A DNA stretch of 64,000 nucleotides from Karstenula rhodostoma CBS 690.94. Lineage: Eukaryota; Ascomycota; Dothideomycetes; Pleosporales; Didymosphaeriaceae. Below the pieces are notes generated by a model. That model made no database searches and was not told where the DNA came from. It saw only the letters and a program-made list of their open reading frames with translations. Below are positions 55,101-64,000 of this stretch, one piece after another (within the stretch, counting starts at the first letter, position 1; each line of letters begins with the position of its first letter). The stretch covers positions 1,783,122-1,847,121 of the forward strand of contig MU001492.1 in NCBI GenBank assembly GCA_010093485.1, read 5' to 3'. A program made the position numbers and the translations under genes.

Positions 55101-56534
55101 GCCATGGAAGATGGGGATAAGGAGAATTGTCCACCGCCACCAGACACCGAGGACGATGATTTGGCGCACCTGTTTGAGTCGCCCAAGATAACCCCTACCA
55201 AGGGTTCTTCTTTTGAGGATCTTCTGAAGACACCCACACCCGGTTCCCGCCAGCGTGTTCCGCTCACACCGATGCGCTATGCCGATCTAAGTTTGACAAC
55301 ACCTTCCAAATCGTCTCGAACTCCCAGAGGCAACGGGAGAATTGCGACGATAGCACCAGAAACTCCCTTCACCCGGCAACTAAATGACTTGCTGTCTGAT
55401 AGTATGCTTTCTGGATCCCCATCGCAGAACTTTGACTTGTCTACTTTCACGACTTTCACACCAGGCCGTAATGGTGTCCTCCACTTTGGCGATTTCCTGC
55501 AGAACGACTCGATGTCTAGCGATTTACCCGTACTCAGCAGCTCTCCACCAAAGAATTTTGACTTCTCCGTCTTCGAGGATCCAAATACGAGCACGGTTGG
55601 CTTATGGAGTGGTGCAAGCATCTTTGACGTGAACGATGTAACCATGTCCGATGCGCCTTCTGATGGACAGCAGAGCGATGCGCAGGACGGCGCCGCTACC
55701 CCCAAGATACTCACGATCAATGGCATCAGTCTCGACTTTTCGTCAATGATCGAAGAGGTGGTAGGAAACGTGAATTCTGAAGAGCAGAACTCGAGAGCAG
55801 CTGTGCCTGTGGGATCCCAACCAGAAACCGTTCCAAAGCCCGCGCAAACACCTGCACCTGCACTAGCTGAGCCTTTGGAGACTCGACCAGATCTCGTTCC
55901 AGTGCCTGCGCCAACGGCTATACCCTCAGCAGCCAAACCCTTAGGAACCCGGCCAGACCTCGTTCCTCCGCCAGTTGCTCAAACACGCACTCGTCCACCA
56001 ATTACACTGCTTGGCGAATATGATCCACCAAAGCCTCGTTGTCAACGATGTAAAGAAAAGAAGAAGGGCTGCGATCGTGGACACCCTTGTGGACGATGTG
56101 TGAAGGCTGGTCTTGAGGAAGAGTGCATTCCTGTCGACGAGGAGCCACCGAAATCGCCTGCATTCAGGGTCAGTGCTGAGCCTACCCGCCAAGTACCCTG
56201 GCAGATGCAACAGCAACCGGCACAGCCTGTCAGTCAACCCTGTATACCTGTGGATCCTGCACTGGAGGCCATGACGATACCCATTGGACCGAAGACAAGC
56301 GAAATAGTCAAGGAAGCCACTGAACGAACCCCTCGCTCGGGCGAGGACTGGACGGCCCAGACACGGTCACCATCGGTTACCAATGACGGCATCGCACAAG
56401 TCTCTGGGTCCGAGGTCAAGCAAGAAGTGATCACTCCTAAAGCCGTCGATGTCGACATCGATACAGCTCAGCCAGCACAGCCGACGGCGATAGCAGCTTC
56501 AGCACCTACTCCTGACGACCTGAATACGGTTTAA
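52180..56534 (+). CDS. AMS2: Ams2/Spt21-type regulator with GATA-like and Zn2Cys6 fingers
   Basis: Related to fission-yeast Ams2 and budding-yeast Spt21, which drive S-phase histone gene transcription in the nucleus. Exons are 52180-52282, 52339-52492 and 52550-56534 (1413 residues). Intron 1 (56 bp) is a GC-AG intron (CGAG/GCAAGC to CCTGCAG); intron 2 is 57 bp. The joins read RLMR/VKVLYTFDDQNKSN and IVSA/SPELVARLGHDFTV. Order: Spt21-like domain (about 35-190); a basic segment KKRARVTKAKRPKK; long disordered regions rich in Pro, Ser and Asp; a split GATA finger (TFCNNCGQIETSAWRR near 680, LCNPCGLWLSKKN near 755) with a loop of about 70 residues instead of 17-18; many SP/TP sites; then a Zn2Cys6 cluster at about 1249-1280 (CQRCKEKKKGC, CGRC, C). 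Having both fingers is noteworthy. Confidence 0.88.
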
Positions 56535-57640
56535 TCATGATTTCTCGGTTTTGCGGATACACATATACCCCCTTTTTTTTCGAGCCACTATCAGTGGTTC
56601 ATGTTTGAGTAGTAATCGGTCGACGTTCTGCATTGTGAACGGACCAAGCGTTTTTCAGTATGGCATTGAACAGCGTGGGATGAACTGTCATGCATGACGT
56701 GGCACTGCATGAGGGAATGAAGCATGAATGTATTATATATGGCGAGATGAGCAGCAGGAAGGAGTCTGGCGACTCACGTAGATAGTTATGAATGAATGCG
56801 TCGCTGACGGTCCGAAGACTAGTATGAGATTTTGTTTTTATCTTATTTTGTGAAGAGGTTGTGCCATCTCGGATCCTTTCTATTGGGAGGCGAATGTGAT
56901 ACCGCGAGATAGGATGATGTAGCTTGATACATAAGCTGTGGTATGAGGCGGCTATTACCGTTCGTTCCTGGGTGCGCCCACTCCACCAGCGGAACTGGCG
57001 TTGCATGCCAACACGCGTGCTTATCATAGGCCAAACCATGGCCAAGCGGACGCAGACTTTCGTTCCTGGTTTGGCCGTAAAACTTTTATGGACCATTCAG
57101 AGCGCCGAGTGAAGACCGGGCTATGGTTGGTATTAATTGGCCTTCGAGGATTTGAACATTCAGTTGAGTAGGTGATAAAGTAAGTGAGACGGATGGCAGG
57201 TCGGGTGGGTGGTTGAATTCGGTTACCCAAGCAAGGTCAGACGTGGGTTTTCAAGGTAACTCTTGTGGAAGCGCAGCATGAGTGATGGAACTAGTGGGAT
57301 GGGGGGTTTTTTTGGGGGGGGGGTACAGAAAAGATGTTTGTGAGCACATGCACAAAAGGCAGTATTTGGTCATGTGCTAAAGTTTGTGTTGAGTTCATCA
57401 TATGTGATTATATAGATGGATAATGCAGAGCATGTCCGGCTCGCTGGGGGTATCGTGTCCCGCCAAGATTCCCAAAACGCCGGTCGTTGGATGCGATAAC
57501 GAAGGTAGATGGTGGTGCGAAAACCGAGATAAAAAAAAAATAGGGAATGAAGGGTGAAAAATGCTTTGAGACATCGGCCGTGTGAGCATTCAGAAGGTGT
57601 GAAAGAATAGAAATGATTCCATGAAGTAAAGACGTTTGGT
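56535..57640. other. Convergent intergenic region with G/T homopolymers
   Basis: 1.1 kb between two convergent stops. A 165-codon minus-strand frame (56599-57096) lacks motifs and is not called. It contains a G6-T7-G10 homopolymer block at 57301-57323 and an A run near 57530. Confidence 0.5.
57301..57323. repeat. G6-T7-G10 homopolymer block
   Basis: Six G, seven T, then ten G bases in succession. Such runs are error-prone for sequencing and replication. Confidence 0.85.
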
Positions 57641-58719
57641 CTAGTCGTCGTCGAAGCCAACGAAAGCGTCGTCGAATTGAGTCACTTCTGGGTTCTCGTA
57701 GTCGTCCAGGTCAAACAGGTCATCGATATTGTCAATCGTCATGGTCTCGAGGTTTAGCTCGTCGTTGGTAGTGGCTTGCTGGCCCGTAGTGTCTTCTTGC
57801 TTCGAAGGCTCGGTCGTGGTTGTGGTTGTGGTTGGCTGCTGCGGCGGTGCACTCTCATTCAGGTCGGGCATATCCGTCATATTGAAATCAAGGTCGAGAG
57901 CGGAGGCATTGTTCTGGCCTGCGCTGTCGTCTGCGCCGCCCTTGGCGAAATCTTCGAGGCCCCGCAGGAGCCCGCCGGACGGCTGCTCATCAAGCGCGAA
58001 GTCGAGGTCTCCACCCGCATCCAAGTGCAGATCGCCTTGCTCATGCCCGGCGTCGCCTGAAGTGTCCATGGCGCTGTCGCCGAACACAGCATCGAAGTCG
58101 AATTCGCTCTCTTGCATGCCACCAAGACTGTCTGTGTTGTCCGCGGGCACATCGGCGTCTGCAGGAGGAGTAGGGGCCTTGGGCGTGGGCTCCTTCTCTG
58201 GTGCGGGCTCGACTTTGACGGACTCTGCGGGCTCGACTTTGACGGGCGTGGGCGACGCTGGTGGTGCGACTTCCTCTTTCGGGGGTGGTGGGATGTTCTT
58301 GGACACAGTCGCCCGTCGCGCCTTCTCTGCTTCCTTTTGCTTGGCGGCGGCTTCCTTCTCCTTCCTCTGGGCCCTCATCTGGGCGAGGTCGCGGCGCAGG
58401 ACTGTTTGCGCGTGGCGGATTTCGTTTTCGAGCTCGTCGAGCGAATCGTGGAAGCGCTCGCTGCCGGCGATGACGGCGCGCTTGAGGTGAAACTGCATCT
58501 TGGGCGACTCGGCGGGCGCCTGCTTCACGGTCTTCAGGTAGCGGCCGCTGGTAATGAGCTGCACAGGCGTCAGGGCTCGCTCGCGGGAGCTGGGAGCGGC
58601 ATGCGGGGCACGGGACGTACTACGAGGTTCATCATGGCCTGCAGGTTCTCGAGCGGATGCGGCGGGCCGGGCTGCTTCTGCGGCTCCTGCTGGGCCTGGG
58701 CAGGCGCATTGGAGGCCAT
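57641..58719 (-). CDS. Acidic coiled-coil nuclear protein, possible Mediator Med2-type subunit
   Basis: Exons on the minus strand are 58621-58719 and 57641-58558 (338 residues); the 62-bp intron starts GTACGT and ends TGTGCAG. The join reads PPHPLENLQAMMNLV/LITSGRYLKTVKQ. A conserved-looking helical N-terminus (about 20-110) includes MQFHLKRAVIAGSERFHDSL and DELENEIRHAQTVLRRDLAQ, then a charged coiled coil (QRKEKEAAAKQKEAEKARR). The rest is disordered, Pro/Glu/Asp-rich and ends in acidic hydrophobic patches (IDNIDDLFDLDDYE), like an activation domain. The arrangement resembles the fungal Mediator subunit 2 family, which sits in the tail module, but this rests on weak recall and needs a profile search. 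The frame upstream of 58719 has no good start. Confidence 0.6.
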
Positions 58720-58774
58720 GATGGTGGCTAGTTGTTACTGTTTGCTGCTGGAGTGGAGACAGGCGCGCGCTGCG

Positions 58775-58814
58775 AGGCAAGGCAAGGCGAGGCAAGGCGA
58801 GGCAAGGCAAGGCA
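58775..58814. repeat. (AGGCA/AGGCG)8 microsatellite
   Basis: Eight 5-base units, aggca or aggcg, in the probable 5' leader of the Med2-like gene. Confidence 0.85.
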
Positions 58815-59020
58815 CAAGGCGGGCGGAACTGGGTTGGCTGGGCTGGGCTACAACAAGCCGCGGCGGCTTGACAGCTTCGGGCGCAGGAAGCGACAGAACA
58901 AGGGACCAGGCTAAAATTGCGCAGCAAGCTAACTAAGCGCTCCCGTGTATCAGACACCCCTTCGAGGCCTCAATACCGCGCCCACGTCACGTAAGGCTGG
59001 CTGGTGTTGCTGGCCGGCCG

Positions 59021-59044
59021 CCTGCCTGCCTGCCTGCCTGCCTG
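59021..59044. repeat. (CCTG)6 microsatellite
   Basis: Six perfect CCTG units in the divergent promoter region. Confidence 0.9.
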
Positions 59045-59661
59045 CGTCTGCTGCACCGCTCCGCGACTCGTCGAGGCCTCCATTTTCACAAACGTCATCC
59101 CTCGCAGCAGTTTGCACCTGCTCCCGTCCGCGCCCTGTGAGCCGGGGGCGCCCGCATGGCCAGCAAACAGACGCTGCCGGCCTCCATGTCTGTCCTCGAT
59201 GTGCCTGCACCTGTGTAAAATACACAGTACGCGGCCCAAGGCTGCAGCGGGCCGTAGGGGTTTAGCGCTGGCTGTCACCCTAAAGAATCGCAGACTTCGA
59301 CCTCCCTCCTCTCCTCCCTCACCCCACAGTGGACCAAGTCTGACCAAGAATCATCGTCCTTCGGTGTCGGTGTCGCTTTCTTGTCTTCCTGCGCCCTTTC
59401 CTATTTCTGTTTCTCTTTCCTTGCGCATTCGGGTCTCTTGTCGGTCGCGCCTCCCTCTTGCGCCTACTTTCCTTGCCGCCTGAGTTGTGCCGTCCCCGGC
59501 CCTCTTCCCCCGCGCAGTGCCCACGTCCACGTCCGTCGTCGCGTGTCTCGTACACAGTAGACCCAGCGTCGCCCTACACCTCGCTTGCGCCTGACCAATT
59601 TCGGCCCCCCCCCGCTGCCTCAGCCTTGTCGCGCCTCTTCGTGTCGTCTAGAATAATTACC

Positions 59662-61390
59662 ATGGCCGACTCTGCCACCTCGCAACCCCAGATGCAGCCG
59701 CCCTCCGCATCCGCCGGCGCTCCTGGCTATGATGGCGGTGCCCCGGGCCAGCCTCAGCAGCACATGCCTCCCCCGCCGCTGGCGCCCGTCATCATCCCGC
59801 AGAACACGAACCCAATCCCCACGGCCATCAGCTCGCCCATGAGCGCAAACGTCATGTCTCCCACCAGCGGCGGCGCCGGCTACGTTCCGCGTCGCGCGGC
59901 TCCCGAGCCGAACAAAAGAGCCTTGTATGTGGGCGGGTTGGACCCTCGGGTGACCGAGGAAATACTGCGTCAGATCTTCGAGACCACGGGCCACGTCCAG
60001 AGCGTGAAAATTATCCCGGACAAGAACGTCAGTGTAATTCTACCTTCACCAGCGGGTGCCCCGGCCGCGCGCCGGTAGCGCCGATTTGACTAACATGACC
60101 CCATAGGCTGTCGAGGCTAATATTGGCGTGCAGTTCAGTCAAAAAGGTTTCAACTACGGCTTTGTAGAGTTTGACGACCCTGCCGCCGCCGAACGCGCAA
60201 TGCAGACCCTCAACGGCCGCCGCGTGCACAACAACGTACGTGCAGTTCTCAGCCCTCGCGAATGCCCCGCGCCCTGCTGACAGGTACCAGGAAATCCGCG
60301 TCAACTGGGCCTACCAGTCCAACAACACGGCCAAGGAAGACACGTCGAACCACTTCCACATCTTCGTCGGCGATTTATCCAACGAGGTCAACGACGAGGT
60401 CCTTCTCCAAGCTTTCTCCACCTTTGGCCCCGTCTCCGAGGCGCGTGTCATGTGGGACATGAAGACGGGCAGGTCGCGCGGCTACGGTTTCGTCGCTTTC
60501 CGTGACCGCGCCGATGCCGAGCGAGCGCTCAGCTCCATGGATGGCGAGTGGCTCGGTTCTCGCGCCATTCGCTGCAACTGGGCAAACCAGAAGGGCCAGC
60601 CTTCCATCTCCCAGCAGCAGGCCATGGCCTCTATGGGCATGACGCCGACCACTCCTTTCGGACACCACCATTTCCCGACCCACGGCGTTCAGAGTTACGA
60701 CATGGTCGTGCAGCAGACCCCGCAGTGGCAGACCACTTGCTATGTTGGGAACCTCACTCCTTACACTTCCCAGTCTGACCTCGTGCCTCTGTTCCAGAAC
60801 TTCGGATACGTGACCGAGACCCGTTTTCAGTCCGACCGTGGCTTTGCCTTCATCAAGATGGACACACACGAGAACGCCGCCATGGCCATTTGTCAACTCA
60901 ATGGCTACAATGTCAACGGCCGACCTCTCAAGTGCAGCGTAGGTCTCTTCTTTCCACTTCTCCCCTCCTCATTCGGCTCACATGTGCATTCTAGTGGGGC
61001 AAGGATCGCCCGCCGACTGGCCAATTCGATGGCTACTCACCCCAGGCGGGTCCCAGCTCGGCTTACCCGCAAACTCCAACCCAGTACTTCCCGCAATATG
61101 GTGCAGGACCAGGGGGTCCTATGTCACCCCAAGGTGAGCGGCACCGAAGGAAGCTAAGATATCGCAATGCACAATCTAATGCTCGGGCAGGTCCAAGCCC
61201 CGGCGGACAGCCCTTTGCCCAGAACCAGGCTGGTTTCGGCGGACCTGGCATGGCACAGCCTTACCAGCAGATGCCTGGTAGCGCGGGCGGCTACAACGCC
61301 GGCCGTGGCGGACAGCCGCCCCAGCAGCAGTGGGGCCAGCAGCCGCAGGGCAACTTCAACCAGAACGGCTTCGGCGGCTACCAGGGTTAA
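59662..61390 (+). CDS. PUB1: Pub1/TIA-1-type RNA-binding protein with three RRMs
   Basis: Binds U-rich mRNA regions, stabilises transcripts and joins stress granules. Exons: 59662-60027, 60107-60235, 60291-60938, 60995-61133 and 61191-61390 (493 residues; introns 79, 55, 56 and 57 bp). RRM1: RALYVGGLDPRVTEE and YGFVEFDDPAAAERAM. RRM2: FHIFVGDLSNEVNDE and SRGYGFVAFRDRADAERA. RRM3: TCYVGNLTPYTSQSDLVP and RGFAFIKMDTHENAAMAI. The ends are disordered: Pro/Gln-rich N-terminus and Gly/Gln/Asn-rich, prion-like C-terminus (QQWGQQPQGNFNQNGFGG). The first intron is uncertain: donor GTCAGT, and a second in-frame acceptor 27 bases later (before TTCAGT) gives DKN/FSQKGFNYGFVE, closer to relatives. Both forms stay in frame. 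Confidence 0.92.
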
Positions 61391-62471
61391 GCACCCTAGC
61401 CCCTTGCTCGTGGGTACCCATACATTCCTCTCTCGTGTGCGCTGTTTCATCTTCACGACATGCCTGGTTGTCTAAATCGGCGCTACCTGTTTGTTTGGAT
61501 AGCACCCTTATTTCCACCCATTTGGACGTTTATCCTATCATTCCCATCATGTCTCCACGGGCTCATGTCATGCGATCATTCTGTTCTCGGTTCCATCAAA
61601 AACAGCTGTCTAGTTAGCGCGAGGATTTTGGGTGTCAAGCCGTCTTTGAAAAGGCTTATGTCTGGTTTGGGTCATGTTGGTCGGGCGTACGAGTTACCCA
61701 TGTGTACGTGTTTCTGTGTCCGCATCGGCGGGATTTACCCACGTGTGGGTGGGTGTGTTGTCGGATTCGGATTTCAATTTCTTAATGAATCTCCTTGCGC
61801 TTTGCATCTGCAATCTCCTTTCTTTATCTACCTTCTTACCTATCTGCTTGTTTTGATGACGACGAACGATGAAAAGAGCCGCGTTTTCTCAGTTGTTTCC
61901 CCGTGGTTGTGTTGTTGCTTTGGCGTCATTCGCGGCATACCCATACCCATACATCACGAAGCATGCATCTCCTCTCTTCAATCATCGAAATGTCTAGTTT
62001 GCCTCGGCTGTGTTGGCGGTGGACGGTCCCAAAAAGTGTTTGTTGCCAGACTTAGAAGGAATCACATTGATAGCCGTAATTCGAAGTCACCGGTAGTGTA
62101 TATATTGCAATCTGGGACCTCTCGCTGCTTGTTATTGCGTCAAGATGTACGATGACTGCGACTGAGACCGAGTGTTTTCTAGTACCGCTGAGCTCTGTTC
62201 ACGAGTCGAATTGTCTGTTTATCAACAACTCCGTTGCCATACAGTAACTGAGACGGCGTGAGGAAATGAAGTTGAGGGTCCCGGGGCTGGAGGCTGCACG
62301 TGATAACCAGTCCCACCGAAGCTCGGACGCGCACCACCTTGCGCGTCGTAAACGCGTCGTTAATGGTTACACCAAGAGTGGTACTCCGCTAGTGCACGCG
62401 CACGCCGCTACTCGATACACTCTCTCTACCTTCTAACTCCTTCCTTTGTTGTCGCAGCCATAGCTTGCTGT
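61391..62471. other. Intergenic between PUB1 and PIF1
   Basis: 1.1 kb, T-rich on the left as expected for a long 3' untranslated region. A CACGTGATAA site lies near 62297 in the PIF1 promoter. No gene seen. Confidence 0.5.
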
Positions 62472-64000
62472 ATGCTCGTCGCTCTTTTCCGTTTGGGCGC
62501 GTCATTGCGATTCACCTCCGTAAAAACGTCGCTGCCGTCGCGCCTGCCCTACCGACCCGCACCGCGACGCTCTCAACCGGCACGTATCGGCTACCTTGCT
62601 TCTCGCCCACTCTCCACTGCGGGCACAATGTTGAAAGCCGCGGTCAAGAACCACAGCGCAGCGGCGCCACCACAGACGCCTACGCTTGCCACGCAGCAGA
62701 AGCAGCAGAGCATTGCGGGGGCGTTCAAGAGCTCACAAGGCGCACAGAGACCCAATGGGACGCGTCCACTATCGACCCTGTCCGGCAACGTGCCGACACA
62801 CAACCCGGAAAGGCGCAATTCAGGGCACGCGCATGGCATAAAGAGGACGTCGAGCGGACTGGCGAAGGCATTGGGCTCACAGGAAGATGCCTTCGGCTAC
62901 CCCTCCCTAAGCATTTCCGATTTCGAGAACGATCTTCCCTCCTCGTTTCACAACAAAACAACCGATCAGTCGGTTCCGCTTTCGGCTGTATTCTTCGATG
63001 AGAACGACTTCGACAGCGACATCGATCTCGACGTGGAGGACCCCGCGACGAAGACTACTGTACAATATCCAACCGTTCCTCGCACTAGTACCGCAGATTC
63101 AGCATATCACTCCACTACGACGCGGACGACACCGAGACCAAAACAAGAACCACGGAGTAGTCAACCGATACCCTGGTCGTCCTCCCCGCCAGAACACTTC
63201 AAGACCCCACCGAAACCGCAACAGGTCCCAGCACCTACAAAACGCCGTACGTTACCTTGGCTGCAAAACGGGAGCAAGGCCAAGACCGAAGCTATTGAGG
63301 AAGAGATGCAGGAAGAACAAGAAACAGTTAGACCAAAGAAGCGGAGATCAACGGAAGCCACCGTGACGGCGACCCCCGCACCAAAGACGTCCAAGCCGGA
63401 CTACCCTTGGAACACGACCCAGAGCGCAATCAAGCAGCAACAAAAGACGCTAAGGGAAGCACACAAAAAGGCTGTGGCTGCGAAAGTCAACGACGCCACT
63501 GACGAGGATGTCAAGGCCGCCATCAAGAGGAAAAAGAAGGCTACCCTTCATCGCATTTTTCTCAGTGAAGAGCAACAGAATGTGCTCAACATGGTCGTCG
63601 AGAGCAAGAAGAGTGTTTTCTTCACAGGTTCTGCTGGTAAGTGTCAAATTCTGCTTGCTTTTACTGCCGCTGACCAGTGACAAGGTACTGGTAAATCTGT
63701 TCTACTACGGGAAATCATCGCGGGTCTACGGCGGAAGTACGTCCGTGAATCTGATCGAGTAGCTGTCACAGCGTCGACAGGCTTAGCCGCATGTAACATC
63801 GGAGGTGTGACTTTGCACAGCTTTTCTGGCATCGGTCTAGGGAAGGAACCTGTCGAAGACCTTGTCAAAAAAATCCGACGGAACGCAAAAGCAAAGCAGC
63901 GGTGGATGCGCACCAAAGTTCTCGTTATCGACGAGGTGTCCATGGTTGATGGAGATCTCTTCGACAAACTAGAACAAATCGCGAGAACCATCCGCAACAA
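62472..64000 (+). CDS. PIF1: Pif1-family 5'-3' DNA helicase (cut by window end)
   Basis: Pif1 helicases unwind G-quadruplexes and stalled forks in nucleus and mitochondria. Exon 1 is 62472-63636; a 48-bp intron (GTAAGT to GACAAG) splits the Walker A motif; exon 2 runs from 63685 past the window end, so about 493 residues are visible. Residues 1-50 are basic and hydrophobic ([26 protein letters not shown]) like a mitochondrial presequence; a second in-frame ATG at 62628 ([11 protein letters not shown]) could start a nuclear form, as in yeast Pif1. The middle is disordered. The helicase core starts at [20 protein letters not shown], then [16 protein letters not shown] (Walker A), [21 protein letters not shown] and [15 protein letters not shown] (Walker B). 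C-terminus not seen. Confidence 0.95.

Larger units (their letters stand above)
58720..59661. other. Divergent promoter of the Med2-like gene and PUB1
   Basis: 942 bp between divergent starts. Contains two microsatellites and a pyrimidine-rich leader before PUB1 (cccctcttcccccgc type). No gene seen. Confidence 0.5.

Noticed and set aside
56599..57096. Minus-strand frame of 165 codons after the AMS2-like gene
   Set aside because: It has an ATG, but its composition is irregular, it has no domain, and it lies in the AT-rich convergent 3' region.

Overview
This is nuclear DNA of a filamentous ascomycete, most likely a Dothideomycete-like mould (inference). The evidence is short GT-AG introns (43-158 bp) with CTAAC/CTGAC branch points, kilobase-scale intergenic regions, and fungus-specific families: SUN wall protein, Mnn9 mannosyltransferase, copper-fist regulator, Atg22, Zn2Cys6 finger and vanillyl-alcohol oxidase. 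I rebuilt the intron-exon structures by hand. Most multi-exon models were fixed by family motifs that run unbroken across the joins, and all the totals divide by three.

Layout. 0-20 kb is mainly housekeeping: an unknown protein, the methyltransferase EFM7, a Mac1/GRISEA-like copper regulator, a SUN-family wall protein, the F-BAR/C1/SH3 protein Bzz1, the mRNA-export helicase Dbp5, a DUF202 membrane protein and Mnn9. 20-23 kb holds two closely spaced uncharacterised genes. 23-25 kb is gene-poor with several TATA-like motifs, followed by a secreted cupin and Atg22. 28.5-37.8 kb is the least ordinary block: a decayed ABM-type (dimeric alpha-beta barrel) gene, two low-complexity proteins with internal tandem repeats, a near-perfect 20-bp hairpin, a diverged tandem repeat and two minisatellites. 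One conserved gene, the U-box cyclophilin Cyp8/PPIL2, lies inside it.

37.8-47.4 kb looks like an accessory, environment-facing segment: a GPI-anchored serine/threonine-rich secreted protein, a zinc alcohol dehydrogenase, a vanillyl-alcohol oxidase, a DWARF1/DHCR24-like FAD enzyme transcribed divergently from the oxidase, and a small cysteine-rich secreted protein. 48.9-64 kb returns to core functions: dihydroxyacetone kinase, Sm D2, an Ams2/Spt21-type regulator carrying both a GATA-like finger and a Zn2Cys6 finger, a probable Mediator subunit, a Pub1/TIA-1 RNA-binding protein and a Pif1 helicase cut by the window end.

How genes may work together. The oxidase, dehydrogenase and FAD reductase could form a small aromatic-alcohol or sterol-like metabolic group, with a palindrome-rich promoter between two of them. 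SUN protein, Mnn9 and the GPI protein all concern the cell wall. Dbp5, Pub1, Sm D2 and Cyp8 concern RNA. I saw no tRNA, rRNA, CRISPR array or intact transposon. I did not find a clearly new multi-gene system. The best candidates for novelty are the repeat-rich 28.5-37 kb block, the dual-finger Ams2 protein and the oxidase-reductase divergent pair.
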